A stretch of 64,000 nt of DNA from Paraburkholderia sp. LEh10 (GTDB taxonomy: Bacteria; Pseudomonadota; Gammaproteobacteria; Burkholderiales; Burkholderiaceae): contig NZ_JAGIPX010000012.1 of assembly GCF_017814945.1 (NCBI RefSeq), positions 1-64,000 of the forward strand, given 5' to 3'. The position numbers were made by a program, and so were the translations under genes. The notes beneath the pieces are model-generated. The model had not been told where the DNA came from and did not search any database. It saw only the letters and a program-made list of their open reading frames with translations. Shown here in pieces: positions 28,919-37,582 of the stretch; position 1 is the first letter of the stretch; each line of letters begins with the position of its first letter.

Positions 28919-28980
28919 GATGTTTTCCTGGTGATTGGCTTGCCCTCGTCTCAATTTTGTAATCATCAGACGCGATCGGC

Positions 28981-29000
28981 ACCTATCCAGGTGAGTAGGT
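28981..29000. promoter_or_regulatory. lux box upstream of luxI
   Basis: ACCTATCCAGGTGAGTAGGT is a 20-base imperfect dyad with perfect ACCTA/TAGGT ends, matching the lux-box pattern. It lies 61 bases before the luxI ATG and 62 bases before the rsaL ATG, so it can serve both divergent genes. CATACG at 29020-29025 is a possible luxI -10 at the right distance for LuxR activation. Confidence 0.75.
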
Positions 29001-29061
29001 GTTTTTTTTATCCGAAATGCATACGTTTCCCTGCGTACCGCGACCACGTAAGGAGCACACC

Positions 29062-29649
29062 ATGCATACGGCAATTCGTATCGGCACTCGTCAAGAATTC
29101 GATAACGACCACATCAACGAAATGTACCGGCTGCGCGCCCGCGTCTTTCGGGACCGGATGGGATGGGACATTCCGACCATCGCGGGCATGGAAATCGACG
29201 GCTACGACGCGCTCAGCCCGTACTACATGCTGATTCAGGACGGCGACCGGCACGTGCGCGGCTGTTGGCGGCTGATGCCGACAGAAGGGCCCAACATGCT
29301 GAAAGATACGTTCCCGCAGCTGCTCGACGGTCACGACGCACCAGTCGGGCGGCATATATGGGAATTGAGCCGCTTTGCCATCGAAACGGACGGCGAGCAA
29401 ACGTTTGGCTTTGCAGAACTGACGATGCACGCGATCCACGAACTGGTGACTTTCGCTGACCGGATGGGGATCACCTGCTACGTGACCGTCACGACGACGG
29501 CGATCGAGCGGCTGCTGCGGCGGGCGGGCATCGAGACCACGCGGCTCGGGCCGCCCGTGAAGATCGGCGTCGAACGGACGATCGCGCTCGACATCTCCGT
29601 CGACGCGATTCGCGCGGCTGTCTGCAAGCCGATGCCCGTTGCGGCCTGA
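29062..29649 (+). CDS. braI: Acyl-homoserine-lactone synthase
   Basis: 195 residues from ATG 29062, chosen for the AAGGAG 9 bases upstream. LuxI family: conserved Arg and Phe in YRLRARVFRDRMGW, Asp in EIDGYDALSPYYM, Arg in VRGCWRLMPT and Glu-Ser-Arg-Phe-like WELSRFAIET. It makes an acyl-HSL from SAM and acyl-ACP. It is controlled by the lux box at 28981 and presumably by RsaL. The acyl chain cannot be predicted; related Paraburkholderia enzymes make long 3-oxo chains. Confidence 0.93.
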   Translation: MHTAIRIGTRQEFDNDHINEMYRLRARVFRDRMGWDIPTIAGMEIDGYDALSPYYMLIQDGDRHVRGCWRLMPTEGPNMLKDTFPQLLDGHDAPVGRHIWELSRFAIETDGEQTFGFAELTMHAIHELVTFADRMGITCYVTVTTTAIERLLRRAGIETTRLGPPVKIGVERTIALDISVDAIRAAVCKPMPVAA

Positions 29650-29801
29650 CGGTCCGACGGCCGTCGGCGCGTTCATGCTGGCGTAATGGCGGCAACGGGT
29701 CAGGCGCGAAGCCGAGGGGCGCGGTACGCCTCGCGCGTCGTCCCGGCGTCTGACCGCTCGCCGCTGCCAGGACCCGGCGAGGCCGGATCGAGCCGGCGCG
29801 C

Positions 29802-31397
29802 TTAGCCGCGCCGGAAGGTGATGTGCGCGATCCGGCGTACGAGGAACGCGGCCGTTAGCGCGGCGCAGCCCGTCAGCACGACGCCGATGTGTATCGACTG
29901 CATCAGCACGTGACGCGCGGCGTCCAGCAATGCGGGGCCTTCGAGCCCCGCCCGTTTCAGCTCGATCAGCAGCGAGTCGCGCAGGTTCTCGTCGACGAGA
30001 ATGCGCGGATCGGCAAGCTTCGGTCGCCATAGGGACGCGACGGGCTCGCCGAGCACGCGCAGCGAGTCCTCGACGCCTGACGTGTAGCGCCGGTTCACGA
30101 CTGTCGCGACGATGCTGGTGCCGAGCATGCCGCCCACCATCCGGGTCGATTGCAGGAGCGCCGTCGTGATGCCAAGGCGATCGCGCCCGGCAATCTCCTG
30201 GCCGAACACGTTCAGGTTGTTGAGAATGAAGCCGAGGCCAATCCCGACAGCGGCCATCGACAGCTCCAGATACAGATGCGGCGTCGCGGGTGTCGCGAGC
30301 GCGATGCCGACCGACGCGGCCACGAGCAGGCTGAAGCCGATCGACAGGATCGCCGTCGGCCGCGACATGTGAATCACGATGCGCGTGTTGATCAGGCTGC
30401 CGATCGCGATGCAGGCAGCGATCGGCGTCGCGAGCAGACCAGCCTGTTGCGGCGACAGCCCGAACCCGCCTTGCAGCAGCAGCGGCGCGAAAAAGATCAG
30501 CGAGAACATCACGAAGCCCGACAGCACCGACAGCGTGAACAGCGTCACGAGTTGCGGATCCTTGAACAGATCGAGCGGCACGATGGGATGCGTCGCGCGC
30601 CGCTCACACATGAGCAGTGCTGCCGCGCCCATGGCCACCAGCGCGGCGAGCAACAGGTTGCCCGTGGTCAGGCCGTCTTTCGGCACGGCTTCGATGACGG
30701 TCTGAAAGCCGCCCAGCACCAGCGCGACGAGCGCGGCGCCCGCCCAGTCGATGCGCACGTCGCCCGCGCGCTCGCGCCGGTAGTACGGCAAGTGAGCCCA
30801 GATGAAATACAGCGCGAGTGCGCCAACGGGCAGATTGACCAGAAAGGTCGAGCGCCAGCCGAAATGCTGGCTGAGCCAGCCGCCAAGCGACGGTCCCGCA
30901 GCCGTACCGATCCCATAAGCGGCTGCCAGCACCACCTGCCAGCGCACACGGGTGCGCGGGTCGGGAAAGAGATCGGGAATCGACGCGAACGCGGTGCCGA
31001 CCATCATCCCGCCGCCCACGCCCTGCAGGCCGCGCGCGAAAACCAGAAACGGCATGCTGGCAGCGAGGCCGCATAGAACGGAAGCGCCCGTAAAGACGAT
31101 CACGGCCGCGATCACGAAACGCTTGCGGCCGAAGTAGTCGCCAAGGCGTCCGAACACGGGCACGGTGACGACGGACGCGAGCAGATAGGCGCTCGCGATC
31201 CACGCGTAGTACTCGAAACCGTGCAGTTCGACGACGATCGACGGCAATGCCGTGCTGACCACCGTCTGATCGAGCGCGACCAGCATGTTGACGAGACCAA
31301 TGCCGAGCATGGCCAGCAGCGCGTCGCGAAAAGGCAGAGGACGGGAAGGATTCAATTCTTTGCGATGCGGCGCCTGGGGACTCCTTTCGCGCCACAT
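29802..31397 (-). CDS. MFS multidrug-type exporter (DHA2, 14 membrane segments)
   Basis: 531 residues from ATG 31397; the open frame continues to 31784 through the terminator and is not credible there. EmrB/QacA-like: LGIGLVNMLVALDQTVVSTALP is the family D1 motif and GRLGDYFGRKRFV the loop 2-3 motif. GIGTAAGPSLGGWLSQHFGW is motif C of exporters. It probably expels toxic small molecules by proton antiport in the inner membrane. A GntR-family regulator gene lies just upstream on the same strand, but a terminator separates them. Confidence 0.9.
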   Translation of the reverse strand: MWRERSPQAPHRKELNPSRPLPFRDALLAMLGIGLVNMLVALDQTVVSTALPSIVVELHGFEYYAWIASAYLLASVVTVPVFGRLGDYFGRKRFVIAAVIVFTGASVLCGLAASMPFLVFARGLQGVGGGMMVGTAFASIPDLFPDPRTRVRWQVVLAAAYGIGTAAGPSLGGWLSQHFGWRSTFLVNLPVGALALYFIWAHLPYYRRERAGDVRIDWAGAALVALVLGGFQTVIEAVPKDGLTTGNLLLAALVAMGAAALLMCERRATHPIVPLDLFKDPQLVTLFTLSVLSGFVMFSLIFFAPLLLQGGFGLSPQQAGLLATPIAACIAIGSLINTRIVIHMSRPTAILSIGFSLLVAASVGIALATPATPHLYLELSMAAVGIGLGFILNNLNVFGQEIAGRDRLGITTALLQSTRMVGGMLGTSIVATVVNRRYTSGVEDSLRVLGEPVASLWRPKLADPRILVDENLRDSLLIELKRAGLEGPALLDAARHVLMQSIHIGVVLTGCAALTAAFLVRRIAHITFRRG

Positions 31398-31421
31398 TTC
31401 CTGGATCGGGGAGGTCAACGG

Positions 31422-31449
31422 AAAAAGCGGGCCGCGTTTGAAGCGGCCC
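31422..31449 (-). terminator. Terminator between the GntR gene and the MFS gene
   Basis: On the minus strand GGGCCGC and GCGGCCC pair as a 7-bp stem around a 7-base loop, followed by GCTTTTTC. It sits 19 bases after the GntR stop and 24 bases before the MFS ATG. The MFS gene therefore depends on read-through or a promoter hidden inside the GntR gene. Confidence 0.65.
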
Positions 31450-31468
31450 AGTGAAGCGGAGGAAAACG

Positions 31469-32161
31469 TCAGGAACCGAACATCCGGTCGCGCGCGTGCT
31501 CGAGATGCAGGCGCATTGCCTGGCCGGCGGCGGCAGCGTCCTTGCGGCGGATCGCTTCGAGCACGGCCAGATGCTCGGCCTGCACGAGCCGCTGGCGCTC
31601 CAGCGTCTTCACCAACGACAGGTTGCGCGACAGGTTCATGCTGAACACGATCTGCTCTTCGATGAACGACATCATCGTGATGAAGAACTGGTTCTTCGAC
31701 GCGCGCGCGACGGCGAGGTGAAACGCGAAGTCGTCCTTTGCGCCGATGCCCTGTGTCTCGATGATGCGTTCCAGTTCGTCCCACGCGTGCTGGATCGCGG
31801 CGATGTCGTCGGCCTCGGCCATCTGCGCGGCGAGTTCGGCTGCGCCCGACTCCGTCACGATGCGAAATTCATAGCAGCGCCGGATATCGGACAGCGTCTC
31901 GAGCGGCGCGAAGCGGCGCACGTCGGGGTCGGGCCGGCGCGCGACCGTCGTGCCCGAACCATGCCGCGTCACGATGATGCCGTCGGCGCGAAGCCTTGCC
32001 AGCGCTTCGCGAACCGTGGGCCGCGAGGTCTCGAAGCGCTCCGCGAGCGCGTGCTCGGTCGGCAGACGCTCGCCTTCCTTGTACTCGCCTTCGAGAATGC
32101 GGTTGAGAATGTCGCCGTAGATCTTGTCCGGCAGACCTGTCGATTTGCGCTCGTTCATCAT
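31469..32161 (-). CDS. GntR/FadR-family (FCD) transcriptional regulator
   Basis: 230 residues. The winged HTH is GERLPTEHALAERFETSRPT followed by VREALARLRADGIIVTRHGSG. The C-terminal all-helical FCD domain carries the metal-binding pattern (Arg in YEFRIVTESGAAELAA, then FHLAVARASKN). FCD regulators usually sense organic acids. It could control the MFS gene downstream. The sugar-acid cluster at 17.7-27 kb lacks its own regulator, so remote control is also possible. The gene is divergent from the stress protein at 32457. Confidence 0.88.
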   Translation of the reverse strand: MMNERKSTGLPDKIYGDILNRILEGEYKEGERLPTEHALAERFETSRPTVREALARLRADGIIVTRHGSGTTVARRPDPDVRRFAPLETLSDIRRCYEFRIVTESGAAELAAQMAEADDIAAIQHAWDELERIIETQGIGAKDDFAFHLAVARASKNQFFITMMSFIEEQIVFSMNLSRNLSLVKTLERQRLVQAEHLAVLEAIRRKDAAAAGQAMRLHLEHARDRMFGS

Positions 32162-32317
32162 CGAGGTAGCGGCTTGTCAGAGTAGATTTAAATTGTAAGG
32201 CAAATAGCGCGCGCCGCTTGACGAAAATCAAGGCGCTTTCAGGCTCGAAAGCACGTTTTTGCGAGTACGCCGCCAGTATGAACGACCGCGTGCCCGTCAG
32301 CAAAATTTGACAAATCT

Positions 32318-32331
32318 TTGATTGACATCTG
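32318..32331. promoter_or_regulatory. FNR-box-like site upstream of the stress-protein gene
   Basis: TTGATTGACATCTG matches the FNR/ANR consensus TTGAT-N4-ATCAA at 8 of 10 positions. It lies about 125 bases before the universal stress protein ATG, and an FNR-type regulator is encoded just downstream of that gene. Confidence 0.4.
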
Positions 32332-32456
32332 CCCGCCGGCGAACGAAAACGCGGATTTTTCGACGATCATTTAAGCTGCAAGCGCAATCCGACGGATTTT
32401 CGCTGGCGGCGGGCGAAATAGGGCGGCGCGCCGCTCACACACGGCACGGAGGCTTT

Positions 32457-32933
32457 ATGTACACACGCATACTCGTTGCAGTCGACGGCAGCCACACATC
32501 GCGCCGCGCTTTCGAAGGCGCGCTGAACCTGGCGAGCAAACTGGGCGCGACGCTGCGCGCGTTCTACGCGGTTGAAAATACGCCGATGTATTTCGACGCG
32601 CCCGGCTACGATCCGTCTGTTTTACGCAACCAGCTCGTCGAGCAAGGCAACGAACTGACGGCGGAGTTGTCGGCGGCGATGCGCGAACGCGGTGTCAGCG
32701 GCGACTTCGCGGTCGGCGAGGCGTCATCGCTCGATGACGTGCCGACGCTCGTGCTGCGCGCCGCCGCCGATTTCAACGCCGATCTGATCGTGATGGGCAC
32801 GCACGGGCGACGCGGCATGCAGCGGTTGATACTCGGCAGCGTGGCCGAGCGCTGCGTGCGCCAGTCGACGCTCCCCGTGCTGCTGATTCCATCCGCAGCG
32901 GGCGGCGAGACTGCGCCGGAACCGGAAGCCTGA
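32457..32933 (+). CDS. Universal stress protein
   Basis: 158 residues from ATG 32457 with GGAGG upstream. Single UspA domain: the N-terminal strand is YTRILVAVDGSHTSRRAFE and the ATP-binding motif G-2x-G-9x-G-S is in MGTHGRRGMQRLILGSVAE. ATP-binding Usp proteins assist survival under energy or oxygen limitation. The FNR-like site upstream and the FNR-type gene 135 bases downstream suggest that it is induced when oxygen falls. Confidence 0.9.
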   Translation: MYTRILVAVDGSHTSRRAFEGALNLASKLGATLRAFYAVENTPMYFDAPGYDPSVLRNQLVEQGNELTAELSAAMRERGVSGDFAVGEASSLDDVPTLVLRAAADFNADLIVMGTHGRRGMQRLILGSVAERCVRQSTLPVLLIPSAAGGETAPEPEA

Positions 32934-33068
32934 GCGGCAGAATCCTGCTGCGCCTCCGCGTGACTTCGCTCAATGGCGAAGTCCGCCGTGACGCGTCATT
33001 TTGCCGCGAAGTTGCGCGCGCATCGAGTGGGACAATCGGTTGTCACCCTCTTTTCGCCGGTTGGTCCC

Positions 33069-33842
33069 ATGCTCACTCCTACCGCAATTCCCACAGCCCC
33101 CGCCCGTCGCGTGCGGGTCACTTCCACAGCCCGTGCCGCGCGCAGCACCGCGCGCTGTTCATCGTGCGCGATGCGTCACCTGTGCATGCCGCAAGGCGTC
33201 GCCGCCAATGAACTGCCGCAGCTCGAAGCGCTGATCTGTTCGGCGCGCTCGGTGCGTCGCGGCGAGGCGCTCTACCGCGCAGGCGATTCCTTCGACAATC
33301 TGTACGCGGTGCGCTCCGGTTCGCTGAAAACGGTGATGGCGCATCGCGACGGCCGCGAGCAGGTGACGGGCTTGCGGCTCGCAGGCGAAGCGCTGGGACT
33401 CGACGGCATCAGCAGCGACACGCACGCGTGCAGCGCGGTCGCGCTCGAAGACAGCTCCGTGTGCATCATCCCTTACGCCGCGCTCAAACATTTGTGCCGC
33501 GAGATCGGCTCGATGCAGGAGCGTCTGCACAAGCTGATGGGCGAGCAGATCGTCCGCGAAGCCGCGCAGATGATGGTGCTCGGCTCACTAAGCGCCGACG
33601 AGCGAGTTGCGGCATTCCTGCTCGACATCTCCGAACGCAATGCGCAACGCGGCTACTCATCGGCCGAATTCAATCTGCGGATGACGCGCGAAGACATGGG
33701 CAGCTATCTCGGCATGACGCTCGAAACCGTGAGCCGCACTCTGTCAAGATTTCAAAAGCGCGGACTGATCGACGCGCAAGGCCGGTTCATTCATATCGTC
33801 GATCCGGAAGGCCTGCGCCTGGTCGGCGCTCCGACTCCCTGA
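33069..33842 (+). CDS. FNR/ANR-type oxygen-responsive regulator
   Basis: 257 residues from ATG 33069. Crp/Fnr family with the iron-sulphur cluster cysteines intact: Cys30, Cys33 and Cys39 (C-x2-C-x5-C) plus Cys121, equivalent to the four ligands of Escherichia coli FNR. The cyclic-nucleotide-like barrel spans about 50-160 and the dimer helix follows. The HTH is REDMGSYLGMTLETVSRTLS, with the E-SR residues that read TTGAT. It is expected to be active as a dimer without oxygen. The frame extends upstream to 32973, but the cluster position supports this start. Confidence 0.9.
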   Translation: MLTPTAIPTAPARRVRVTSTARAARSTARCSSCAMRHLCMPQGVAANELPQLEALICSARSVRRGEALYRAGDSFDNLYAVRSGSLKTVMAHRDGREQVTGLRLAGEALGLDGISSDTHACSAVALEDSSVCIIPYAALKHLCREIGSMQERLHKLMGEQIVREAAQMMVLGSLSADERVAAFLLDISERNAQRGYSSAEFNLRMTREDMGSYLGMTLETVSRTLSRFQKRGLIDAQGRFIHIVDPEGLRLVGAPTP

Positions 33843-33957
33843 TCCGGCAAGGCGCAGGCACGCGGCGGCGCATCGGCGGCGCTCGCGGGCATGCGCCTGG
33901 CATGTCTCCTGCGGCTGCGGTACAGTTTACGACTGTCCCTAGAGGAGACCCGGCGAA

Positions 33958-35247
33958 ATGAATCGCGACCCTGCTCCGCAACAACCGCTGGTCCAACGTC
34001 TCATCGACGCGCGCCGCGTCACGGACGCCCTGTTCGCGGTCGTCAAACCCGAATACCTCTATGAACGTCCGATCCGCGAACGTCACCGGATCGTGTTCTA
34101 CATCGGTCATCTCGAAGCCTTCGACCGCAATCTCTTCGACGAGCGCCTCTGCCCGTTGCCCGCGTTCGCGCCGGAGCTCGACACGCTGTTCGCGTTCGGC
34201 ATCGACCCCGTCGATGGCGGCTTCCCCACCGATCAACCTTCCGACTGGCCGTCGATCGATGTCGTGCGCAACTATGCGAAGCAGGCGCGCGAGCAGATCG
34301 ACAGCAGCCTTCGCGCATTCGAGTTCGTCAGTGGCGGGATGGCGACGGGCTCGCCTGAACAACTGCTGCATGTCGCGATCGAGCATCGGTTGATGCACGC
34401 GGAGACGCTCGCGTACATGCTGCATCAGTTGCCGCTCGAGATGAAAGCGGCGCCGGCGGGAACGCGCTCGAATGCGCAATCGGCGCGCAATGTCGAATCG
34501 GCGCCGATGGTGCCCGTGTCCGCAGGCGAAGCCGTACTCGGCATGAAGAAAGAGGACGGCCGGTTTGGCTGGGACAACGAGTTCGGCGAGTTGCGCGTCC
34601 ATGTCGATGCATTCGAGATCGACCGCTACATGGTTACGAACGCGCAGTATCGCGAGTTCATCGACGAGGGCGGCTATCTCGATCGCGCGTATTGGAACGA
34701 CAAGGACTGGGACTGGAAGGAAGCCGAGGGCATTACGCACCCTGTCGCGTGGTCGAAGGATGCGCACGGCGACTGGATCTTGCGCACGATGTTCGACTCC
34801 ATCCCGCTGCCGGCTGATTGGCCCGTTTACGTGAGTCATGCCGAAGCGAGCGCGTATGCGCGCTGGGCAGGCAAGGCGCTGCCGACGGAAGCGCAATGGC
34901 AGCGCGCCGCGCAAGGCGCGCCGCACGCGGCGACGGGAAATTTCGATTTTCGTAGCTGGGACCCGCAGGCGGTCGATGCGTCATCGGAAAACGTCAGCGC
35001 GTTCGGCGTCGAAGGTCAATATGGCAATGGCTGGGAATGGACGTCATCGCTTTTTGAACCGCTGCCGGGGTTTGATCCGTTTCCGTTCTATCTCGGCTAT
35101 TCAGCCAATTTCTTCGACGGACAACATTACGTGCTGAAAGGCGGATCGGCACGGACTGCGCAATGCATGCTGCGGCCGACTTTCCGCAACTGGTTTCAGC
35201 CGAGGTATCAGCATGTGTATGCGGGGTTTCGGTGTGTGAGAGCCTGA
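33958..35247 (+). CDS. EgtB-like non-haem iron sulfoxide synthase
   Basis: 429 residues with GAGGAG upstream. An N-terminal DinB-type domain carries iron-ligand histidines, in YIGHLEAFDRNLF and in IEHRLMHAETLAYM (H-x3-H). A C-terminal formylglycine-enzyme-like domain follows (from about 185, ending NWFQPRYQHVYAGFRCVRA). Proteins of this layout join cysteine or glutamylcysteine to trimethylhistidine (EgtB) or handle selenium (SenA). The EgtD methyltransferase, EgtE lyase and SenB are not nearby, so which route it serves is open. Confidence 0.82.
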   Translation: MNRDPAPQQPLVQRLIDARRVTDALFAVVKPEYLYERPIRERHRIVFYIGHLEAFDRNLFDERLCPLPAFAPELDTLFAFGIDPVDGGFPTDQPSDWPSIDVVRNYAKQAREQIDSSLRAFEFVSGGMATGSPEQLLHVAIEHRLMHAETLAYMLHQLPLEMKAAPAGTRSNAQSARNVESAPMVPVSAGEAVLGMKKEDGRFGWDNEFGELRVHVDAFEIDRYMVTNAQYREFIDEGGYLDRAYWNDKDWDWKEAEGITHPVAWSKDAHGDWILRTMFDSIPLPADWPVYVSHAEASAYARWAGKALPTEAQWQRAAQGAPHAATGNFDFRSWDPQAVDASSENVSAFGVEGQYGNGWEWTSSLFEPLPGFDPFPFYLGYSANFFDGQHYVLKGGSARTAQCMLRPTFRNWFQPRYQHVYAGFRCVRA

Positions 35248-35439
35248 CCCAAGCATTGACGCGAACGACTCGGGTCGGGCTGCCGTTCGACCAGGCCGAG
35301 TCGCAACGCAACGTGAGGCTCGATCGCGCCGCAAAGACGTGCACCGTCGAAGTGACGACCGACATCGCGTCGGTCCAGGCAAATAGCACGAAGCCCAACA
35401 GCGATGCTCACCCGCACAGCCGACAGCAATTTTCACCCG

Positions 35440-36921
35440 CTAGCCATGCGCCTTCCCGGCGCGCCGCTTGATCTCCCCTCGCGTCTGCGCACGCGCAGCA
35501 TCCGTCTTGACCTGTGCTTCGTTGGCAAGCAGTGACGCCGAGAAAAAGCTGCCCATAACCGCCGAAAGAATAATGAAGATCGACGCTGCATCAGCAAGCA
35601 AGCCGAAATACCTGAACAGCACGAAGCAGATCGAAAACAGCAGCACATTCAGCGTCACGCCGACGAACGCATAGGCCTTCGGCACGACTTTCACGAACGC
35701 CGCAAAGCGCGAATTCGTGCGCGGCACATACCAGATAAGCAGCAGTCCGAAGCCCACGATAAAGCCGATTTCGGCCCACTTCAGCCAGAGTGGCCGTCGC
35801 AGGAACCGGCCTTCGAAAATCGTCTCGATCGCCTGCGCCTGGATTTCGATGCCGGGCACCAGTTCGCCGAGCGCAGTCGTGCGCATGTCGGTAAGACCCG
35901 TGCCCGTCAGCCCGACCAACACCAGCTTGTTGCGAAAGCGGTCCGCGTCGGCTTTGCCGCGCAGCACATCGAGTGCCGACACGTAACGATGCTGCGTCGC
36001 CTGAATGGACGCGAAATGCAACCAGACGTCGCCGTCGGGCTGCGTAGGCACCCGCACATCCGCGACGCCCAACGCCTGCACGCCCGTGTTGTCCGCGAAC
36101 ACCTCGACGGCGGGCGAACCCGTGGCGACACGCAGCATTTCGATCGGCAGGCCCGGCACCATCTTGTCGCCGAGCCCCATGATGAGCGGAATGCGCCGCA
36201 CCGTGCCTTGTTCCTGTGCGACATTCAGCATCGCCTGGCCGTGCGACGCGCCCTGCAATTCCGGCAGGCTCGCCAGCACGTATTTGAACCGATGCACCTT
36301 ATCCAACGGGTCGGCGCCATGCACGAGGATCGGCGAGCTCAGCAGATCGGTGCTGGTCGTGGAGGTCGCGTGATCGAACGCGACCGCGCCCAGCACGGAC
36401 GGCGACGCGCGCAGCGACGTGGCGAGAATGCGTTCGTGGCTCGGCAGCGCGCGCAGTTGCGTGGCGATGTCGTCCGCTGTCGACGGCAGATTGTCGGCCA
36501 CGCGGGCGGGCGAAGTCTGATCGGGCTCCGGCATGTAAATGTCGAGCCCGATAGCCAACGGTTTTTTCGCAGCGATCGCGTCGACCAGGTTCGCCAGCCG
36601 GTTGCGCGGCCACGGCCATTGACCGATGGCTTCCAGCGTCTTGTCGTCGATCTCGACGATGGTCACCGGCTGCGAGGTCGGAATGCGTGGCGAACGACGC
36701 TGAAAATGATCGAACAGAAGCTGCCGCGCGGAGCCGAAGGTATCGGGCATCACTGCGTCGAGCCTGTCGAGGAACGCAGGACGCGGCAGGTTGCCGGGCC
36801 ATTCGCTGAGCAGGTTGAACAGGATCAGCGCGAACAGCACAGTGAGCGCCCAAGGTCGTCCCTGGTACGCCTTCACCATGGTTCTGACAAAGTTGAACGA
36901 ACAGGCGCAGTAACGTTTCAT
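35440..36921 (-). CDS. CHASE2-domain membrane protein without output domain
   Basis: 493 residues from ATG 36921; a GTG at 36951, 13 bases after the ompA-like stop, is equally possible. One membrane segment (LTVLFALILFNLL) is followed by a large extracytoplasmic CHASE2 domain, about residues 75-375 (VTIVEIDDKTLEAIGQWPWP, IGLDIYMPEPDQ, LVLVGLTGTGLTDMRTT). Three membrane segments then follow near the C-terminus. In related sensors a class III cyclase or kinase comes next. Here the protein stops after a short basic tail (RAQTRGEIKRRAGKAHG). It is the third gene of a FecR-OmpA-CHASE2 operon. Confidence 0.85.
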   Translation of the reverse strand: MKRYCACSFNFVRTMVKAYQGRPWALTVLFALILFNLLSEWPGNLPRPAFLDRLDAVMPDTFGSARQLLFDHFQRRSPRIPTSQPVTIVEIDDKTLEAIGQWPWPRNRLANLVDAIAAKKPLAIGLDIYMPEPDQTSPARVADNLPSTADDIATQLRALPSHERILATSLRASPSVLGAVAFDHATSTTSTDLLSSPILVHGADPLDKVHRFKYVLASLPELQGASHGQAMLNVAQEQGTVRRIPLIMGLGDKMVPGLPIEMLRVATGSPAVEVFADNTGVQALGVADVRVPTQPDGDVWLHFASIQATQHRYVSALDVLRGKADADRFRNKLVLVGLTGTGLTDMRTTALGELVPGIEIQAQAIETIFEGRFLRRPLWLKWAEIGFIVGFGLLLIWYVPRTNSRFAAFVKVVPKAYAFVGVTLNVLLFSICFVLFRYFGLLADAASIFIILSAVMGSFFSASLLANEAQVKTDAARAQTRGEIKRRAGKAHG

Positions 36922-36964
36922 GTCAGCGCGCTCAATGAGTGAAGATGACACGCGCCCGCCCGAA

Positions 36965-37582
36965 TCACTGGATCGTGATGACCACCCGCCGGTTCATCTG
37001 ATTGGGCACGCCATCCGCCGTGTGGACGACGGGCTCACGCTTGCCCCGTGCTGCCGTCTCGATCTGCCGCTGCGCAATGCCCGACTTGATCAGGAACGAC
37101 GCGACACTTTGCGCCCTGCGCATCGAAAGCCGGTCGTTGAACTCGTCCGAGCCGGCCAGGTCGGTGTGCCCCACGACCGTCAGGTGAGGCGCCGGCCAGG
37201 TCGCCAGCACGGCTTTCAACTTTTCGACGGTGGCCGCCGAACCGGGCGCCAGTTCAGTGGCGGAGTCGAACACGAAGTTGATCGTGAACGTCATGGGGCG
37301 CGGAGGCCGCGCCGCAAACAGATCGCCGTAGCGGGCCTGCACGTTGGCCTGGTTGTCCGTCGTGACTTCGATGGCGCCGCTTTCGGCAACATCAGCATGA
37401 GCATACGCCTTGTCCATCACTTGTGTCTTATTAGCGCTGCGGACGACGACCGTTCCGACGCTGCCGTCCGGATTGGGCAGCAAGGTGATTTTGTCGGGGG
37501 CCGAGCTGCACGCGGTCAGAAAACCCGACATCGCGAACGCCACGGCCGCTATCAACCGATGTCGTCCCGTCACCGCGTTCAA
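36965..37582 (-). CDS. OmpA-family lipoprotein
   Basis: 205 residues. The lipoprotein signal peptide ends in the lipobox LTAC|SS (Cys25). The C-terminal OmpA peptidoglycan-binding domain is FVFDSATELAPGSAATVEKL, then LTVVGHTDLAGSDEFNDRLS, RRAQSVASFLI and MNRRVVITIQ. It probably tethers the outer membrane to the cell wall. Its start overlaps the FecR-domain gene by 4 bases. The CHASE2 gene follows within about 45 bases. Confidence 0.9.
   Translation of the reverse strand: MNAVTGRHRLIAAVAFAMSGFLTACSSAPDKITLLPNPDGSVGTVVVRSANKTQVMDKAYAHADVAESGAIEVTTDNQANVQARYGDLFAARPPRPMTFTINFVFDSATELAPGSAATVEKLKAVLATWPAPHLTVVGHTDLAGSDEFNDRLSMRRAQSVASFLIKSGIAQRQIETAARGKREPVVHTADGVPNQMNRRVVITIQ

Noticed and set aside
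29802..31784. MFS gene starting at 31784 instead of 31397
   Set aside because: The extra 129 codons overlap the GntR gene and run through an intrinsic terminator, and they encode arginine-rich non-family sequence.
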